Of a stretch of 64,000 nt of DNA, positions 1 to 12,792 are shown piece after piece. The notes below the pieces were generated by a model. It was not told where the DNA came from and made no database searches. It saw only the letters and a list, made by a program, of their open reading frames with translations. This stretch comes from Perognathus longimembris pacificus (lineage: Eukaryota > Chordata > Mammalia > Rodentia > Heteromyidae): contig NC_063168.1 of assembly GCF_023159225.1 (NCBI RefSeq), positions 39,917,562-39,981,561 of the forward strand. Direction: 5' to 3'. The first letter of the stretch is position 1, and each line of letters begins with the position of its first letter. A program made the translations under genes and the position numbers.

Positions 1-189
1 GCCTGCCTCATATACATGAGGCCCTGGGTTCGATTCCCCAGCACCACATATACAGAAAATGGCCAGAAGTGGCGCTGTGGCTCAAGTGGCAGAGTGCTAG
101 CTAGCCTTGAGCAAAAAGAAGCCAGGGACAGTGCTCAGGCCCTGAGTCCAAGCCCCAGGACTGGCCAAAAAAATAAAAATAAAGATAAA
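1..189 (+). mobile_element. IDL-Geo SINE, 5' end cut by the window
   Basis: Starts inside the ID-like monomer (GGTTCGATTCCCCAGC is its B-box region), followed by the Geo monomer and an A-rich tail. It carries a local 4-base duplication (GCTAGCTAGCC) where other copies read GCTAGCC. Confidence 0.93.
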
Positions 190-262
190 AAAGAAGCCTG
201 GGACAGTGCTTAGGCCCTTGAGTTCAAGCCCCAGGACTGGCAAACAACAACAACAGCAAAAC
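190..262 (+). mobile_element. Orphan 3' part of a Geo monomer
   Basis: A second copy of only the last 50 bases or so of the Geo monomer, ending in CAACAACAACAG instead of poly-A. The SINE at 1-189 probably inserted into, or recombined with, an older copy. Confidence 0.75.
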
Positions 263-629
263 AGGAAAGACTAAGAAGCATCTAAATTTAAACATCTAAT
301 TGATTAAAACAATCAACTAAATTAAAATATGGCCCATCAGTACAATATGTATATATATTAAAAAGAATAAAAGAAATGTGCAAGATATAAGCTCAGCAAT
401 ATTTCCACATGTATTACCAAATGTGGGGAAATCTCTTCAGTACTATGTGCATATTTAGCACAATCTTATAAATACTTAAATAAACTACTGCATTAAAGGC
501 ATGGAAGAATATTTTCTAAATCATTAATTATAATTAAGGGAGCAGAGGCAAAGATGAGAGGTATTTTCACTTGTGTATCTTTCTTAGGAAAGACTAAAAT
601 AAGAACATAGGTTTAAAATAAGAATATAG

Positions 630-838
630 GGGCTGGGGATATGGCCTAGTGGCAAGAGTACCTGCCTCATATACATGAGGCCCTGCGTTCAATTCCCCAG
701 CACCACATATACAGAAAATGGCCAGAAGTGGCGCTGTGGCTCAAGCGGCAGAGTGCTAGCCTTGAGCAAAAAGAAGCCAGGGACAGTGCTCAGGCCCTGA
801 GTCCAAGCCCCAGGAATGGCCAAAAAAACAAAAACAAT
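630..838 (+). mobile_element. IDL-Geo SINE, full length
   Basis: Complete ID-like plus Geo element with an A/C-rich tail, flanked by perfect 15-bp target duplications AAAATAAGAATATAG at 615-629 and 839-853. Confidence 0.95.
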
Positions 839-853
839 AAAATAAGAATATAG

Positions 854-2960
854 CAATTTTGAAAAAAATTTAATGTCATTTTCATTTGAGAATAAAATAG
901 GCAATTTTTATTTGATAATAGAACTGAGTTTCCTCAGTGGGTCTGAGACTGACGAGTAGGAATACAAAGGCTGGAGAAAAACAAATTCTCCCTGGGCACC
1001 ACAAAAGGTCACATGTGAATTGCTGTCTTCAATGAATAGTGTAAAATAAATAAAATGCCACCCTGAATTCTAATATCTTCCTTCCTAAGGACACTAAATC
1101 AATATTTAACCTTTTATATTTGTAAGCTTAAGGCAAACAAATATAATACTTCCTTTTAATAGGTAGGGGGCCCGGGACATGTCTTTAAAAAGCATCATTC
1201 ACTGACAAAATACCAAGGCCTATGGGATGTTAGGAGTAGCTTCCAACCATGTTCTCAACAAAAACCACAAAAGGGGCAAAGCAGAAGCCTGAAGATCAAG
1301 GACCTCTCTCATCTGCACTTGAGGCAGTTAAAATTCCCATTTTAGATCCTTTATTTACTCGGATTCCACCTCAGATTTCATCTAAAGGGAAGCAAATCCC
1401 ATTCTTAGGAAATGGCTACCCTAAGTAATGGGAACAAAGAACAGCCTCATCAACAACTGAGTCTACTGCACAGAATGGGGGGCAAGAAGGACCAAAGCAC
1501 TGTGGAATCAACTGACTAGAGGTGATGAGTCAGTCAAGGAACCAGAGTTTTTCAGCTGAGATGTGAGTTCAGGCAACATCACCATCCAGCTTCAGGGTGA
1601 AGACTGGATCCTGACAAGGCTGATGCTATGCCAAGTGGAAAGCCCTGTGCACATGATCCCAAATGGGAGTACCTCCCATTCCCTCCCCAGTCAGGGTTTA
1701 TTGAGTGATTACAGGGGCTAGGCACTCTAGTGAGCACGTCACTAAAACTCATTTAATTCTCACAACCACTGTGTGAATGAAGTAAGTCCTCACCACCGAA
1801 CAAACTTTGCATAAGAGCAAACCAAAGCTTAGAGAGGTCCAGTGGTTTACCCAGTCACAAAGCAAGTTTAACTAGAGCTCCCACTACTCTAGAGCTTTAT
1901 GCACAAGCAAGGACATTAGGTTGTACCTATGATGAAATAAGGCTCAGTTTTAAGTTCTGAGTAAGGTTCATCCTGTCTGAGAACGCTTTGAGTTAATCTC
2001 TTAAAGGTGTCCTCTAACCTAAATCCCTAACAATTCCCAGTATGAGAGTTGTACATGATTCAATGCAGATGCCCTCATCAGAAATAATCTTCCACATCTG
2101 GGTTTTGTTTTTGCTTGAAGTCTACTAGGGAAAAAAGACGTTCTCATTTCCAGGTACGCACAGCACCTGGGAAAAGTGCAGCCATCTGGCCCTATCCAAG
2201 AGCCCCAGCTTGTAGTCACCACTAATCCAGACCCGTGGCTGACATCCTCTGCAAGCACCACCTCTACACATGGCGAAACATGCCTCAACTTTCTCTGTCT
2301 CTCATCCCAATCTTTGCTAACATACTTCTTTCTTGCACTTGCTCAGTGACTTAGAAACTGTTTTGCCATCACATTTTCTTTTTAAAGATGAAAGAATTTT
2401 ACCCCTGCATCTGCTTCCAGCCAGCATCAGTATAGACAGAAAGCTTTGAGCAAGCCAAGGTTACGTATAATCAGGCTTCCAGATGTGTTTTTCCTGTACC
2501 GTGGATTCCAGAGCCACCCTGTTCTTGGCTCTGCTAATTACAGGCAGCCCACACACCAAACCACGCAGCGACACGTCCGCAGCCAGGGAAGAGTGAAGTG
2601 CCTGGGCTGGCATAGGGAAAAGCTCTTCGTTGGGATTTGGAGGCAAGTAGGGTGATTAATTAATAACCATAAAAAGTATAGCTTGGGGTAATTAGCAAGA
2701 GCAACACAAATGTTTAACTAAGCTTCTTTTTCTTTTTCTTGAGGCAGTTCCTATAGACAGATGCTCAGGATTATTAACAAAGTTTAATGAGACCAGCAGT
2801 GGCTGGATAATTAGTCATAGGAGGAAGCAATAATAACAAAGGAAAAAGGTTCTCATTTCTGTCATTACATCAAGGCCTGGGACACTATTTCTTAAATGGT
2901 GGTTGTGCCCTTAGTTTCAAAGAGATCTCAGGAAAAACAAAAAGTTAAAAAACAAAAATA
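854..2960. other. Intronic stretch, single-copy or ancient-repeat sequence
   Basis: No young SINE. About 1690-1890 resembles an ancient MIR/L2-type relic (TTTATTGAGTGATTACAGG, then ACTCATTTAATTCTCACAAC). An AT-rich block with homeodomain-type TAAT cores (2656-2860) follows. Short frames here have no recognisable homology. Confidence 0.5.
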
Positions 2961-3190
2961 GGCCAGGTACTGATGGCTCACATCTGTAATCCTAGCTATT
3001 CAGTAGGCTGAGATCTGAGGATCATGGTTCCAAGGTTCAGGGGCAGGTAAGTCCATGAGACTCTTATCCCCAATTAACCACCAGAAAACCCAAAGGGGCA
3101 TTGTGGCTCGCCTTGAGCAAAAAGAGTTCAGGAACAAATACCCAGGCTTTGAGTTCAAGCCCCTCAACCAGCAATAACAACAACAAAAAT
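2961..3190 (+). mobile_element. B1-like/Geo composite SINE
   Basis: Begins with a 7SL/B1-like head (GGCTCACATCTGTAATCCTA), then the linker ATCCCCAATTAACCACC, then the Geo-type right monomer, shortened at its start. The tail is an AAC repeat. Confidence 0.9.
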
Positions 3191-3451
3191 CCCAACCAAT
3201 CAATACTCCCTTCATCCCAAAGGATGGACGCCTCTGCAGGAGTTAGAGCTGCACTATCACCAAGGCAGTGGCTGCTCAGATCCAGCCATGGTTCCCCACA
3301 CCACATCTGTATCCTCAGCACAAGAGAAGTCCCCACCAGTGTTTCATGTCATTTATGGAGAAGTGTCCATTCAAGGCCTCTGTTTCTCCCCAACACTGAG
3401 GACAGTGAGAAGGCTGGGGATGAAGCCAGGATCGCCCTTCTCCGCTTGTAC

Positions 3452-3453
<2 letters not shown>

Positions 3454-3491
<38 letters not shown>
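3454..3491 (+). repeat. (CA)n microsatellite
   Basis: About 19 uninterrupted CA units. Confidence 0.97.
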
Positions 3492-3589
3492 GCAGCTGAT
3501 CCTCCCAAATCCTACAGCCTGTGCTTCAAACTGTTTTCCTAATAATGTGGGTGAATGTGCTCTTTCCGTATGTATTTAGGAAACAGGTT

Positions 3590-3820
3590 GTAAGCCCGCA
3601 GGGTGGCAAACCTAGGTACACAGGAGGCCGAGGTTAGGAGAATCAACAGTTCTGGGCCAGCCAGAGCAGAAAAGTTCTCAGGACCCTTCCTCAACAGAAA
3701 AGGCTGGGCATGGTGCCACATGCCTTTTATTCCAGCTACATAGGAAGCATGAATAGGAAGATTGCAGCCAAGGCCAGACCTGGCCTTAACGTAAGATTCT
3801 ATTTAACTATTTAAAAAACA
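3590..3820 (+). mobile_element. Old tandem B1-like monomers
   Basis: Two diverged B1-like units, about 3590-3690 and 3702-3820. The second starts GGCTGGGCATGGTGCCACAT and ends in an A-rich tail. Confidence 0.65.
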
Positions 3821-3832
3821 AAAGAAAAAATG

Positions 3833-3869
3833 GTGTGTGTGTGTGTGTGTGTGTGTGTACACACACACG
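3833..3869 (+). repeat. (TG)n/(CA)n microsatellite
   Basis: A TG run turns into CA with a short GTAC centre, so it is partly self-complementary. It lies at the tail of the preceding B1-like unit. Confidence 0.9.
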
Positions 3870-3934
3870 AGCGCGCGTGCCACACACATGCATGCTATGA
3901 ACCAGTGTATCCTAGATCTTGTTCAGCTTTTTGC

Positions 3935-4198
3935 ATTTTGGTGGGGGTAGTTGATTTGTAGGCTTAAACTCAAGGCCTGAGCACTGTCCTTGAGCTTTTT
4001 TTTTTTTTTTTTTGCTCGAGGCTAGCACTCTTACCATTTTGAGCCACAGTGCCATTTCCAGTTTTCCGTTGGTTAACTGGAGATAAGAGTCTCGTGGACT
4101 TTCCTGCCTAGACTGGCTTTGAATAGCAATCCTCAAGCTCTCATCCTTCTGAATAACTAGGTTTACAGGAATGAGCGACTAGCGCTCTGCTCAGCTTT
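3935..4198 (-). mobile_element. B1-like/Geo composite SINE
   Basis: Reverse complement of the Geo monomer, then the linker (GGTTAACTGGAGATAAGAGT), then the B1-like head. A 20-base T run interrupts the Geo part. Confidence 0.87.
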
Positions 4199-4204
4199 TT
4201 TTTG

Positions 4205-4378
4205 TTCATGTCTGGGGGCTGTTCCACCTAGGCCATAGCTTCAATTTCTGATTTAGGCTGATTTTAAAAAACTGAACCTAAGAGTCTCTCTGATTTGTCT
4301 GCTTGGGCTGTCTTTAAACCCTGATCCTCAGAATTCAGCCTCCTGAGTAACTAGGATTGTAAGTATGATTCACCAGCA
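4205..4378 (-). mobile_element. Diverged B1-like/Geo SINE
   Basis: An older, shortened copy in the same orientation, directly following its neighbour. The head is recognisable from CAGCCTCCTGAGTAACTAGG. Confidence 0.7.
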
Positions 4379-5290
4379 ATTGCTTAAATGCATTTTTTAT
4401 CTGAAGAAAAACAGCCTTTCAGCCATTCATCTTAAAACATTGCTGGGTTCCCTTAGACCATTTTAGAAGTTCGACTTATGTCAGTGGCCTCTTTCCCCTT
4501 GGGGGCTAGAGGCTGTCAGAACCAGCCCTGAAACCTCCTCTTTCACAGTATAGTAAATGAAACTAGGCCCCTGTTAATTATTTACTTAAGAAGGTCACAC
4601 CAATTGGTTGGTCGGTCCTAGCAACACTGAAGAGCAACTCTCAGCAGCAACTTTAGGCCTAGGGAAAAAAAGGAAACCTGAAGTTGGGCAAAGAGATTTG
4701 GGTTTAGAACCAGTTTCCAAAGTCAACAGAGTTAACTGCTGGAGGCTATTTTACTTTCACATTTTGGGGTTCTCTTGTGTCACACTGCACTTTTTGGCAA
4801 AGCTTGATGTACAATACAGTTGTTTTAGTCTTAATGCATTATTGGCTAAAATCTGTTAATACTTTCAACTCATCCATTTTCTAAGACATTATACAATCCC
4901 AACAGTCCAACAGTCAGGAGTTTCCAGGGCTCCAAGTTCTTTTCAGAATTCCATTCAGCAGCTACATCTTCCCAATTCAAAAGCAGGACAAAAGAGCAAT
5001 GCTCAATTCCCATGATGTGTCCCACATGCAGCCATGAAGTGTACATGTGTAAGCAGGGAGGATGGCTGCTTGTGTGTGAACCCTACCACACAGGTGAACT
5101 GCTGTTCAGTGGGTGGCGGAGTTCCTATAGGTAAGTATGAAAGACAAGGAATGGGTGTTTTCAGAAACTTTTGGTTTATAGTATTATGTGGTTTACCCCA
5201 AAAAAGAGCCATACTGCTTGTCTTCTCCACAGAACCAATCTTTAAAAAAAAAACAAAACACCAAAATAATAACAATAAAAATAGATTTTT

Positions 5291-5322
5291 AGCTGGGTGC
5301 CGGTGGCTCCACACCTGTATAA
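5291..5322 (+). mobile_element. Truncated B1-like head
   Basis: Only the first 32 bases or so of the B1-like head (AGCTGGGTGCCGGTGGCTCC), then unrelated sequence. It is either a 3'-truncated relic or a rearranged copy. Confidence 0.6.
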
Positions 5323-5360
5323 ATCTGCAAGAAGCTTTATTTGCAAAAGAGAAGAGAAGA

Positions 5361-5615
5361 ACCAGGAGCTGGTGGCTCACACCTGTAATCTAGCTACTCA
5401 GGAGGCTGAGATCTGAGGATTGACGTTCAAAGCCAGCCCAGGCAGAAAAGTCCCCGTAAGACTCTAATCTCCAATTAACCACTCAAAAAACCAGAGGTGG
5501 TACTGTGGCTCAAGTGGTAGAGCACTAGCCTTGAGCACAATAAGACTGAAGGACAGCACCTAGGCCTTGAGTTCAAGCCCCACAACTAACAAAAAAACAA
5601 ACAAACAAACAAAAA
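5361..5615 (+). mobile_element. B1-like/Geo composite SINE
   Basis: Full head, linker and Geo monomer, with a tail of CAAA repeats. Confidence 0.92.
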
Positions 5616-6879
5616 GAATACACAACATACACATTGACACTGTAGGGTTGCTCCATGACACTCTCCAATGAAAATTTCTTGAAAAAAGAAATAGAGCAGT
5701 GACATGCAACTTTTGGGTAAGCCATGTGAAGCCAAGAAAGACATTTTTCTGGACAGAGCAGGCAATGAGAACAAAGCCAGCATTTACTAGCTCAATAATC
5801 CTATGATGTATCTTGTGATTCTAGACTCCACAAAGAACATACGTATACCCTGCCCCCCCCAAAAAAAAAAATCAGAGAACACTGTTTAGGCCAAACGAAA
5901 TCATTTCTGGAAGCAGATGGTAAAAGAAGCAATAAATACAAATCAGTAGCTTGCTTCTTTGACACTAAATTTAGAACACAACAGCCAGAACAGAAAGAAA
6001 ACTGAAGGGTGTGGTGTTGGGGTATTAACCAGGTGTGAATGAATTGATGCCTCTCTTAAAAACTGGTATTATTCCTGCCACAGGGAGACTAAAAAGGTGG
6101 CCTGAAGGAAAAGACAAAACAAAAACATGCAAATAGCAGCTGGAAGTCTTTACTCAGGATATGCCACCATAGCCAAACCAGAACTAGGGATTATCCACTT
6201 TTATTCACACATGGACATCATAGAACAAAAGACCATTTGGCCTAAACATGCCAACAAACGATCCAGCAGCTGAAAATGGTTAAAGTCAAGAACTATTAGT
6301 GAACTCCTAGACCTTAAAACCTTAAAAAGTAGTTTTTCTTGGCCCAATTCCATATTCCTAGGTAATAACCGTAACCTTTGAAAATTATACCAGTCACTTT
6401 CAGTGTAATCAGTGCCTCAGGAGTGAATAACACACTTTTAACTCCAAAATTTGACTTCAAACTAACATTCTTCACGCTAGGTCCTTTGCAAATCATTGGC
6501 TATATAGTGGCAATATCTGGACCACAAGAATCTGTCCTGTCAGCAGAGTCCCTTTCTTCTGCCACAATCACCAGAGCTAACTACCATCAAAGAACAGGAA
6601 AGAAAGTCTTCCAAGACTGGGCAAGGTTGGAATTATATACGACATTTACCAGTGCATGCTGCCCTTTGTTACCTTCACCAATCAAGAATGAGTCTAGTCT
6701 ACCAAAGCCCTTTAAGGTTAGAACAGAATCAAGAATTTCTGCCTCTCAGTAATTGCTTTTTCCCAAATCAAGGCTGCTGATGTCCTAGACATCAGGTGTT
6801 TACTAGCAATTATCACATAGGAAATATTCAAAAGGCAGGCAGTACATCAAAATAGTTAATAGGAGCAGACTACCTGTTG

Positions 6880-7020
6880 GGATTCTGGCTCTGTTATTTA
6901 CTAGTTAAGCATCTTTGGACAACATCCTGTGTGCTCGTCTCTTCATCCTCCAAATGTACTAATACCCCTACAGGATGTTATGAGGAACATATACTGCAAA
7001 TACTTAATTGTGCTTACATA
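6880..7020 (+). mobile_element. MIR relic
   Basis: Resembles the MIR core: GATTCTGGCTCTGTTATTTA, a CATCTTTGGACAAC segment, a CTTCATCCTCCAAATG segment and a trailing ACAGGATGTTATGAGG. Confidence 0.55.
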
Positions 7021-7339
7021 AATCAAGCATCAAGCTGCGAGGACCTAATAACATGACCACCACAGCCACTACCAACACTGATACAAGGCTGCAGTTGAGG
7101 TAGAGATCTACCCTCCTGCTCTTTGCATGAGGATGTACATTTTGCTTTCTTACTCCTTTAGTTTCTTCCACAGATCCCATTCGGAGAACCGAGAGAACTC
7201 AAACTAAGTTTGTTAGGTTTCTTAGCAGTGAGACTAGCCAGGCACTTGCAGAAACATTCAGAAAAATGAAAATGACAATGGTAAAGATGTGTATTTATTT
7301 GCAGGATCCTAAAAATCTCTATCAGATTAACTACAGTTC

Positions 7340-7450
7340 TTTCTAACCTGCAAGGAAACTGAGAGGCCAGTCATTTGTCCAAGGTCACTTTGCCAATGTC
7401 AGCTGCTAAACAGCTGATTCTCTGAACCTATGCCAAGATCAGTTTTCCCT
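7340..7450 (-). mobile_element. MIR relic
   Basis: Reverse MIR pattern: GGAAACTGAGAGGCC, then TGTCCAAGGTCAC, then the expected position of the A-box end. Confidence 0.55.
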
Positions 7451-9496
7451 TAACAAAGAGGAGGCAAAATTCCATCTAATAATGCTGTTTGCATGTTTTG
7501 GAACACTTGCTACTTTTTACCCAGTATTCCCTTTTAGAACCTAATTTCAGAGAGTGGCTAACAGTGGCTATCCCTTACACTGAGGAATCTTCAGGCCTCA
7601 CTCTCTTATCCTCACAATAGAGATACTCACCTCACAGGTGTTCTAAAAGTTGCCTCTCCACACTACTCTATTCTAACAGTCGGCAATTATGTATCCACTA
7701 TAGAATAAGCATCTGACTTTGAGACTTTGCCAGTTGGACTTTGAGGACATTTTTTAGAAAGTACCACAAAGGTCAAAATACTGAGTGAAACGAAAATAAC
7801 TACTAGACTCAACAGCTACATATACCTGCCATGGACATTTTAGCTTTAAAGTCATTAACTGAGCCCAGTTAACAGTAGAAAACAGAGGAGGACCTGAGTA
7901 ACACACACCACCATCAATACTTTTCCTTCTAACTCTGGTGCCATGAGCTAAGCTAAGAATCAGTTCTGGGCACTGCCCTAAGCACCCACCCATATGTGTT
8001 TCTTGCAGGCTACAGTTTATTTCCTGCCTTGGAAGAAAGGGAAAAGATATGGTTCTCATGACTATCCAAGCAGGGGCATGTTGGGACGAACACACTTCGT
8101 GTGTGAACACACTTCCCTTCTTTGCTTCAAAGTTAGTAGACCGATTCAAATGAGCCCTTGCTACATTGAAGTGGAGTTGTTGTCATGCAGTCTGGCTGCC
8201 ACTGAGTCACTGTTTCATTGTATCACACAACTCCTGTTCCTACTGCAGTATATCATCCAGCAGCTCAAATCCAGAGCCTTGACGGTCATAGCCAGTAGAT
8301 CTATGTCCACGTCTCTATGTTCCCTGGAATCCTTGACAGACCAATCTTCTGTAACACTGAACCCAAGTAGCATATGGCTGGAATTCCATCCCTCAAATGC
8401 TTCACTTGCATCATTAAACACTCTATGTGAGAGTGATGTCAGTTCTGCCCTTGGAGATATGCAAAGGCATTACTCATCCCTCTAAAGCTGTGCTTACAAT
8501 ATCAACGATAAGCAAATTAGCTGGCTGCATTGTTTATAATGGGAGGATTCACTAATCAACAGCAAGAGTTTTATCAGAAATTGGTTATTTGAGAAATCTA
8601 ACTGGTGAGTTTTCCATTTTCCAGCTGTATAGGTTAAGTGGAACTCTTGTGGCCACATGTGAATTTGGCTAATATCTTAATAATAGGAATGATCAAAAAT
8701 ACACAATGCTCTGGGTTTAAACAAAAAATTTAAATCAATACCACCTATCCATTGGCTGACAGCTATGTACACTATACCTGACTTTACATCTCTACTTGTT
8801 AAAAACAGACTTCAAGTTCAAAGAAATTCGAGTAACATCCAGTTGCCATAGTTTCATTGCTACCCTTTCTGTCACTTGTCAGGTACTTCCTGTCTTGGAG
8901 GACATTTCACCTGTCTGAAGCAGATGTGACATGCCCCAGCTCACAGGGTGACTGAGGATTAGCATGTGTAGATGGGGAGGAGTGTACTGTTTTATGCCTG
9001 GCTCGTACTAGAAGGCACCCCCACAAACTTTTTCTTAGTCATGTTCAGCAGTTGAAACTTGTGGTTTAACTTTTACATCACAGGCTTCAGTGGACTCCTG
9101 AGCAATGTGGTAGAAAGGCCCTGACCTCCAGTCCCAAACCAGATAGCACTGATGGAGTTCCTCATAGTACCACTGGTACTATGTGGCCTACATAAGCACA
9201 ACCCACTGTAAACGCAGGGGGAACACTGAGTGACTCAAGTAGCAATTTGTCAGCAACTGGTGGGCTTTCCACCCTGGGTGAGAAGAGCTGAAGAGCCAAC
9301 ACCCCATCGGCAGGAGGAAGGAAACCGCATCATAAATATCACCACACAGAGGGCAAGATGCTTTCAGAGCAGCTCAGGCTAAGGAAGTTGCTTCAGAGGA
9401 GATTTAAGGAACTGTGAGGGGAGTACTGCTAGACTAGGCTTCCACTGCTGCACCCACACCCAGCCACACCCAAATCCTCCAAAGAAGATAACTATC

Positions 9497-9690
9497 TCGG
9501 CAGTGGCAGTGTGGCATAAAGGTTTAACGCTTGGGCTTTGGGAACAAACAGCCAGGGATGAAGACCAGCTCCACTACTTAAACTAAGCAAATTACCTCAT
9601 CTCTCCAAGCCTGGGTTTTCTCCTCTGTAAACAGAGATAACTTGTGTCTCTATCTCTAGCATTCTTGAGTGTGAAGTAAGATAGTAACAC
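9497..9690 (+). mobile_element. MIR element
   Basis: One of the better preserved MIRs here. A tRNA-like head (GTGGCATAAAGGTTTAACGC) is followed by the core and CCTGGGTTTTCTCCTCTGTA. Confidence 0.75.
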
Positions 9691-9707
9691 ATGTAATAAG
9701 TAGCAAA

Positions 9708-9800
9708 GAAGCCAAGTATGGTACCCCACAACTGTAGTTCCAGCAGTCAGGAGACTGACAGGAGGATTAGGAGTATGAAATCCTGCCTCCAAAAAAAAAT
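9708..9800 (+). mobile_element. B1-like monomer
   Basis: GCCAAGTATGGTACCCCACA, then CAGGAGACTGACAGGAGGAT, then a short A run. Confidence 0.65.
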
Positions 9801-10968
9801 TTTTTAAAGCACATGACTAGTGCTAAGTCTACTGCACAAATACATGTTGGCCACTGTCACAGAAAAGGTGTCTTTTCCCTTTGTCAGCAGGCACCAGGCC
9901 AAACTGAGTGGGCCTGAACAAAGATGGCCTTGATATGTTTTCCCCACATAAAAATTTCTTGTATTTGACTTTGAATTTTTCTTTTTTTGGGGGGGGGGAA
10001 GAGTGGGGGCATGCACAAGCCTTTTTGTAACTCTCACAGCAACCCCAAATGAGTAGGGAGGACAGGCCTTGTCTACTTTAGGAAGCCCACCCCACTTCCA
10101 TGTATGTCCACTGATCCTATTTAAAAAACAAACAACAAAACGCAATCTATGACCTGTCTGTGATGTGCTGGTGAGCTTCTTGAGGGCAGGGGCAGAAAGT
10201 GGAGTGCTATGAGCCAACTGCAGGCAGAGGCCCTCCACAAGGCAAATTAACCAGAAGGTGATATATGCCAAAAAACATAATTATTCTAATGACCGGGTCT
10301 CCTAGGCCAATAGGAATCTTGTTTGTTTTTAGTGCAGGGAATCTTGATAAGTAAGTTACACTGTAAATTCCCACTGGGAGGAGAGGGGGTGAACAATGAA
10401 AAGATCCCCAATCAGATGCTGACTCACAAAGTGGTCTATGCCTCTTTCCTCTTGTCAAAACAGAACAGAAAGAGCTGCTGCTTATCGAACAAAGAGAGAA
10501 TGGGATCCATGACATAATTCATGAGTTCACAGGAAAATGAAGTAAAGAAAGGTCATTTTGGAGTCACCCAATGACAGATGAGAGATCTCAGCCAGATTAT
10601 GGCCTAACTTCCCATCGGACTTCAGCCACACCAAGTCTAGCTACACCAAGTAACAGACACCTATAATGGCTGTGGCTCCCTAGGCCTCTTTCCACCACTG
10701 CAACCACTCACCCCACCCGTGCCCCCAACCTGTTATACCTGTGGCTTTGGTGTAACAGCAACTACTCTAGTGCCTCTCACAACTCTCCCTGTCTCCCTGC
10801 CAAAACACAAGAATTTATCACCCCAATGAAGATTGCAGTATACTGTTGTGGCCAACAACTCCCAGTAATTAGGCTACAGGCAAGCCCAAAGCTAAATGAA
10901 TATGACTTTTAAAAGTTGCTTCTTTGTGTTTACAGTGAAAAGCAAACCTCAAAATTGAAATCATACAT

Positions 10969-11005
10969 ATAAGTTGAAATCATACATACATACATACATA
11001 TATGT
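10969..11005 (+). repeat. (CATA)n microsatellite
   Basis: A short run of CATA units with one interruption. Confidence 0.8.
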
Positions 11006-12336
11006 ATAAAGGAAAAAAACAAAGATTTTTTTCTTTTAAGGGGGTGATTGGGAGGCACCAAAGGCTGGAAAAGTAGTTCCTGGGCCAAAATTCCATCTTC
11101 TCTCTGCTGTTTCATCAGTTAAATGGGCTGGGTGTGCACATTAATGTTATCTAAATAGCTGAGGCCTTGCCTCTATTTAATCAGAGTGTGATTTACTGGC
11201 CTAGCTTCTAGAAAAGTATTAGTCATATTATGCCTCCAAGAGCAAAGACACATTTGTGGTTACAAAAGTTGTGTTTGTTCTACTGTCACACAATATTATA
11301 TGTGAATGACTACCACACCTAGGAAAGGGATCCCAATTTCACCGGGTACATTTTTTAAATGTTTTGCAATGTAGCTACACTACATTACATACTCTTACTG
11401 ACCATTCTACTCAGAAAAATAAAGGAGAAAACTTCTATACAATGACTTCTATTTCTCTAAGCACTCTAATACTTATATTGAGTTCACTGGGCCCATATAA
11501 AAAATGTAAATAGGTTCAGCTCATTTAACATTCCTACTATAGTCACAGTATGTCTACATCATAGAGAATCATTATTATGAGCAATTCATTCTTTCATTCA
11601 ACACAATGTTTATTAAGTAGCAGGAGATGCCTCCTCTATGGGGAAAAGTGAACTCATTTTAAAAGCTACCTATGTGCTTCCATTACTTTATTCCCTCATT
11701 CATGAAATAGGTTACTTATCTTCCATGTACAAAGACACACAGACACACACAATGTCCTCCTGCAAATCCACACATCTTTACCTGAGTGTCAGCTGCATGG
11801 TAATAAATAGGCACCTTCACACTTAATTAGGGTGTGCCCCGCCACTCATTTTCCTGAATATGGAATGTTCAGTGCTAAAATCCAAAGCTGTCTGGTAAAC
11901 CAGAGTGAATGGTTCACACTATTAATATATAACTTAATTTCCAGAGCCAGCCATGGGCTACTTAATTCTTCCTAGATGAAGTAAATGATGTAAAGCCATG
12001 AGTGAAGCCAGGATTTGAATGCTGGCTTCTGTCCTGAGCCCATGTTCCACCCTGCTTCTGGAAGGACCGATAAAGCCCTGGCTGGCCCTCCTCACCACAA
12101 CCACAATCACCACCATGTTCTGAATCTGTTCTCTTTGCCTCCCCCAAAGACTGAACAGCTGGGATTTCATCTGCTCAGCAGGTGTTTGAAGATAAATCAC
12201 CTTTCTACTACTGCAAGGCTGAATTTTATAGCAAGTTGTTTAAACCTCTATAGGAATAAATGTCTCCCTCAATAGAAATCAGAGCACCATTTTCAAGCAC
12301 CAGGAACACACTTTGCATTAGGACTTAAATATGAGA

Positions 12337-12509
12337 GGGCTGGGAATATGGCCTAGTGGTAGAGTGCTTGCCTAGTATACATGAAGACCGGGGTTCGATT
12401 CCTCAGCACCACATAAACAGAAAAGGCCAGACGTAGCGCTATGGCTCAAGTGGTAGAGTGCTAGCCTTGAGCAAAAAGAAGCCAGGGACAGTGCTCAGGC
12501 CCTGGACTG
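12337..12509 (+). mobile_element. IDL-Geo SINE with internally deleted 3' end
   Basis: The IDL monomer and most of Geo are present. After CAGGCCCTG the copy jumps to GACTGA, missing about 15 bases, and runs into a GA-rich microsatellite instead of poly-A. Confidence 0.88.
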
Positions 12510-12511
12510 AC

Positions 12512-12560
12512 GAGAGAGAGGAGAGAGGAGAGAGGAGAGAGGAGAGAGGAGAGAGAGAGA
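12512..12560 (+). repeat. GA-rich microsatellite at a SINE tail
   Basis: Imperfect GAGAGAG units separated by GG, replacing the A-tail of the preceding SINE. Confidence 0.9.
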
Positions 12561-12792
12561 TGGGCCAGCTCAGGCTACACAGCACAATCCTGTCTCAAAA
12601 ACCCCAAATGAATGAACTGAGAAATGTCAAGGCCACTTTTTATGAGATGGTTTGGTTTTCTACCATTTTAGCTGTAACCTCCAATTCCTTTCAATGCCAT
12701 CAAAATGTTTAAGGTTTATACAATGATTTCAGGCTGAATATACACCTTTGCAAATGATGTGTTCTTATATTATCTCCAAAAATCCCAATGCA

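Larger units (their letters stand above)
5616..12336. other. Repeat-poor intronic stretch
   Basis: About 6.7 kb with no young SINE, holding only MIR-type relics and one B1. Reading frames up to 163 codons occur on both strands (for example 7994-8485), but none shows a recognisable protein. Two overlap antisense to each other, as chance frames do. Confidence 0.55.

Noticed and set aside
630..720. tRNA-Ala gene-like sequence at SINE starts
   Set aside because: A-box and B-box are present, but the cloverleaf is degraded, and the unit is always joined to the Geo monomer and an A-tail with target duplications, so it is a SINE.
5003..5393. Two opposing frames of 125 and 119 codons
   Set aside because: Antiparallel overlap, partly through SINE sequence and A-rich runs, without homology.
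7994..8485. 163-codon plus-strand frame overlapping a 131-codon minus-strand frame (7754-8149)
   Set aside because: Opposing overlapping frames with no homology that I recognise, in ordinary intron sequence; best explained by chance.
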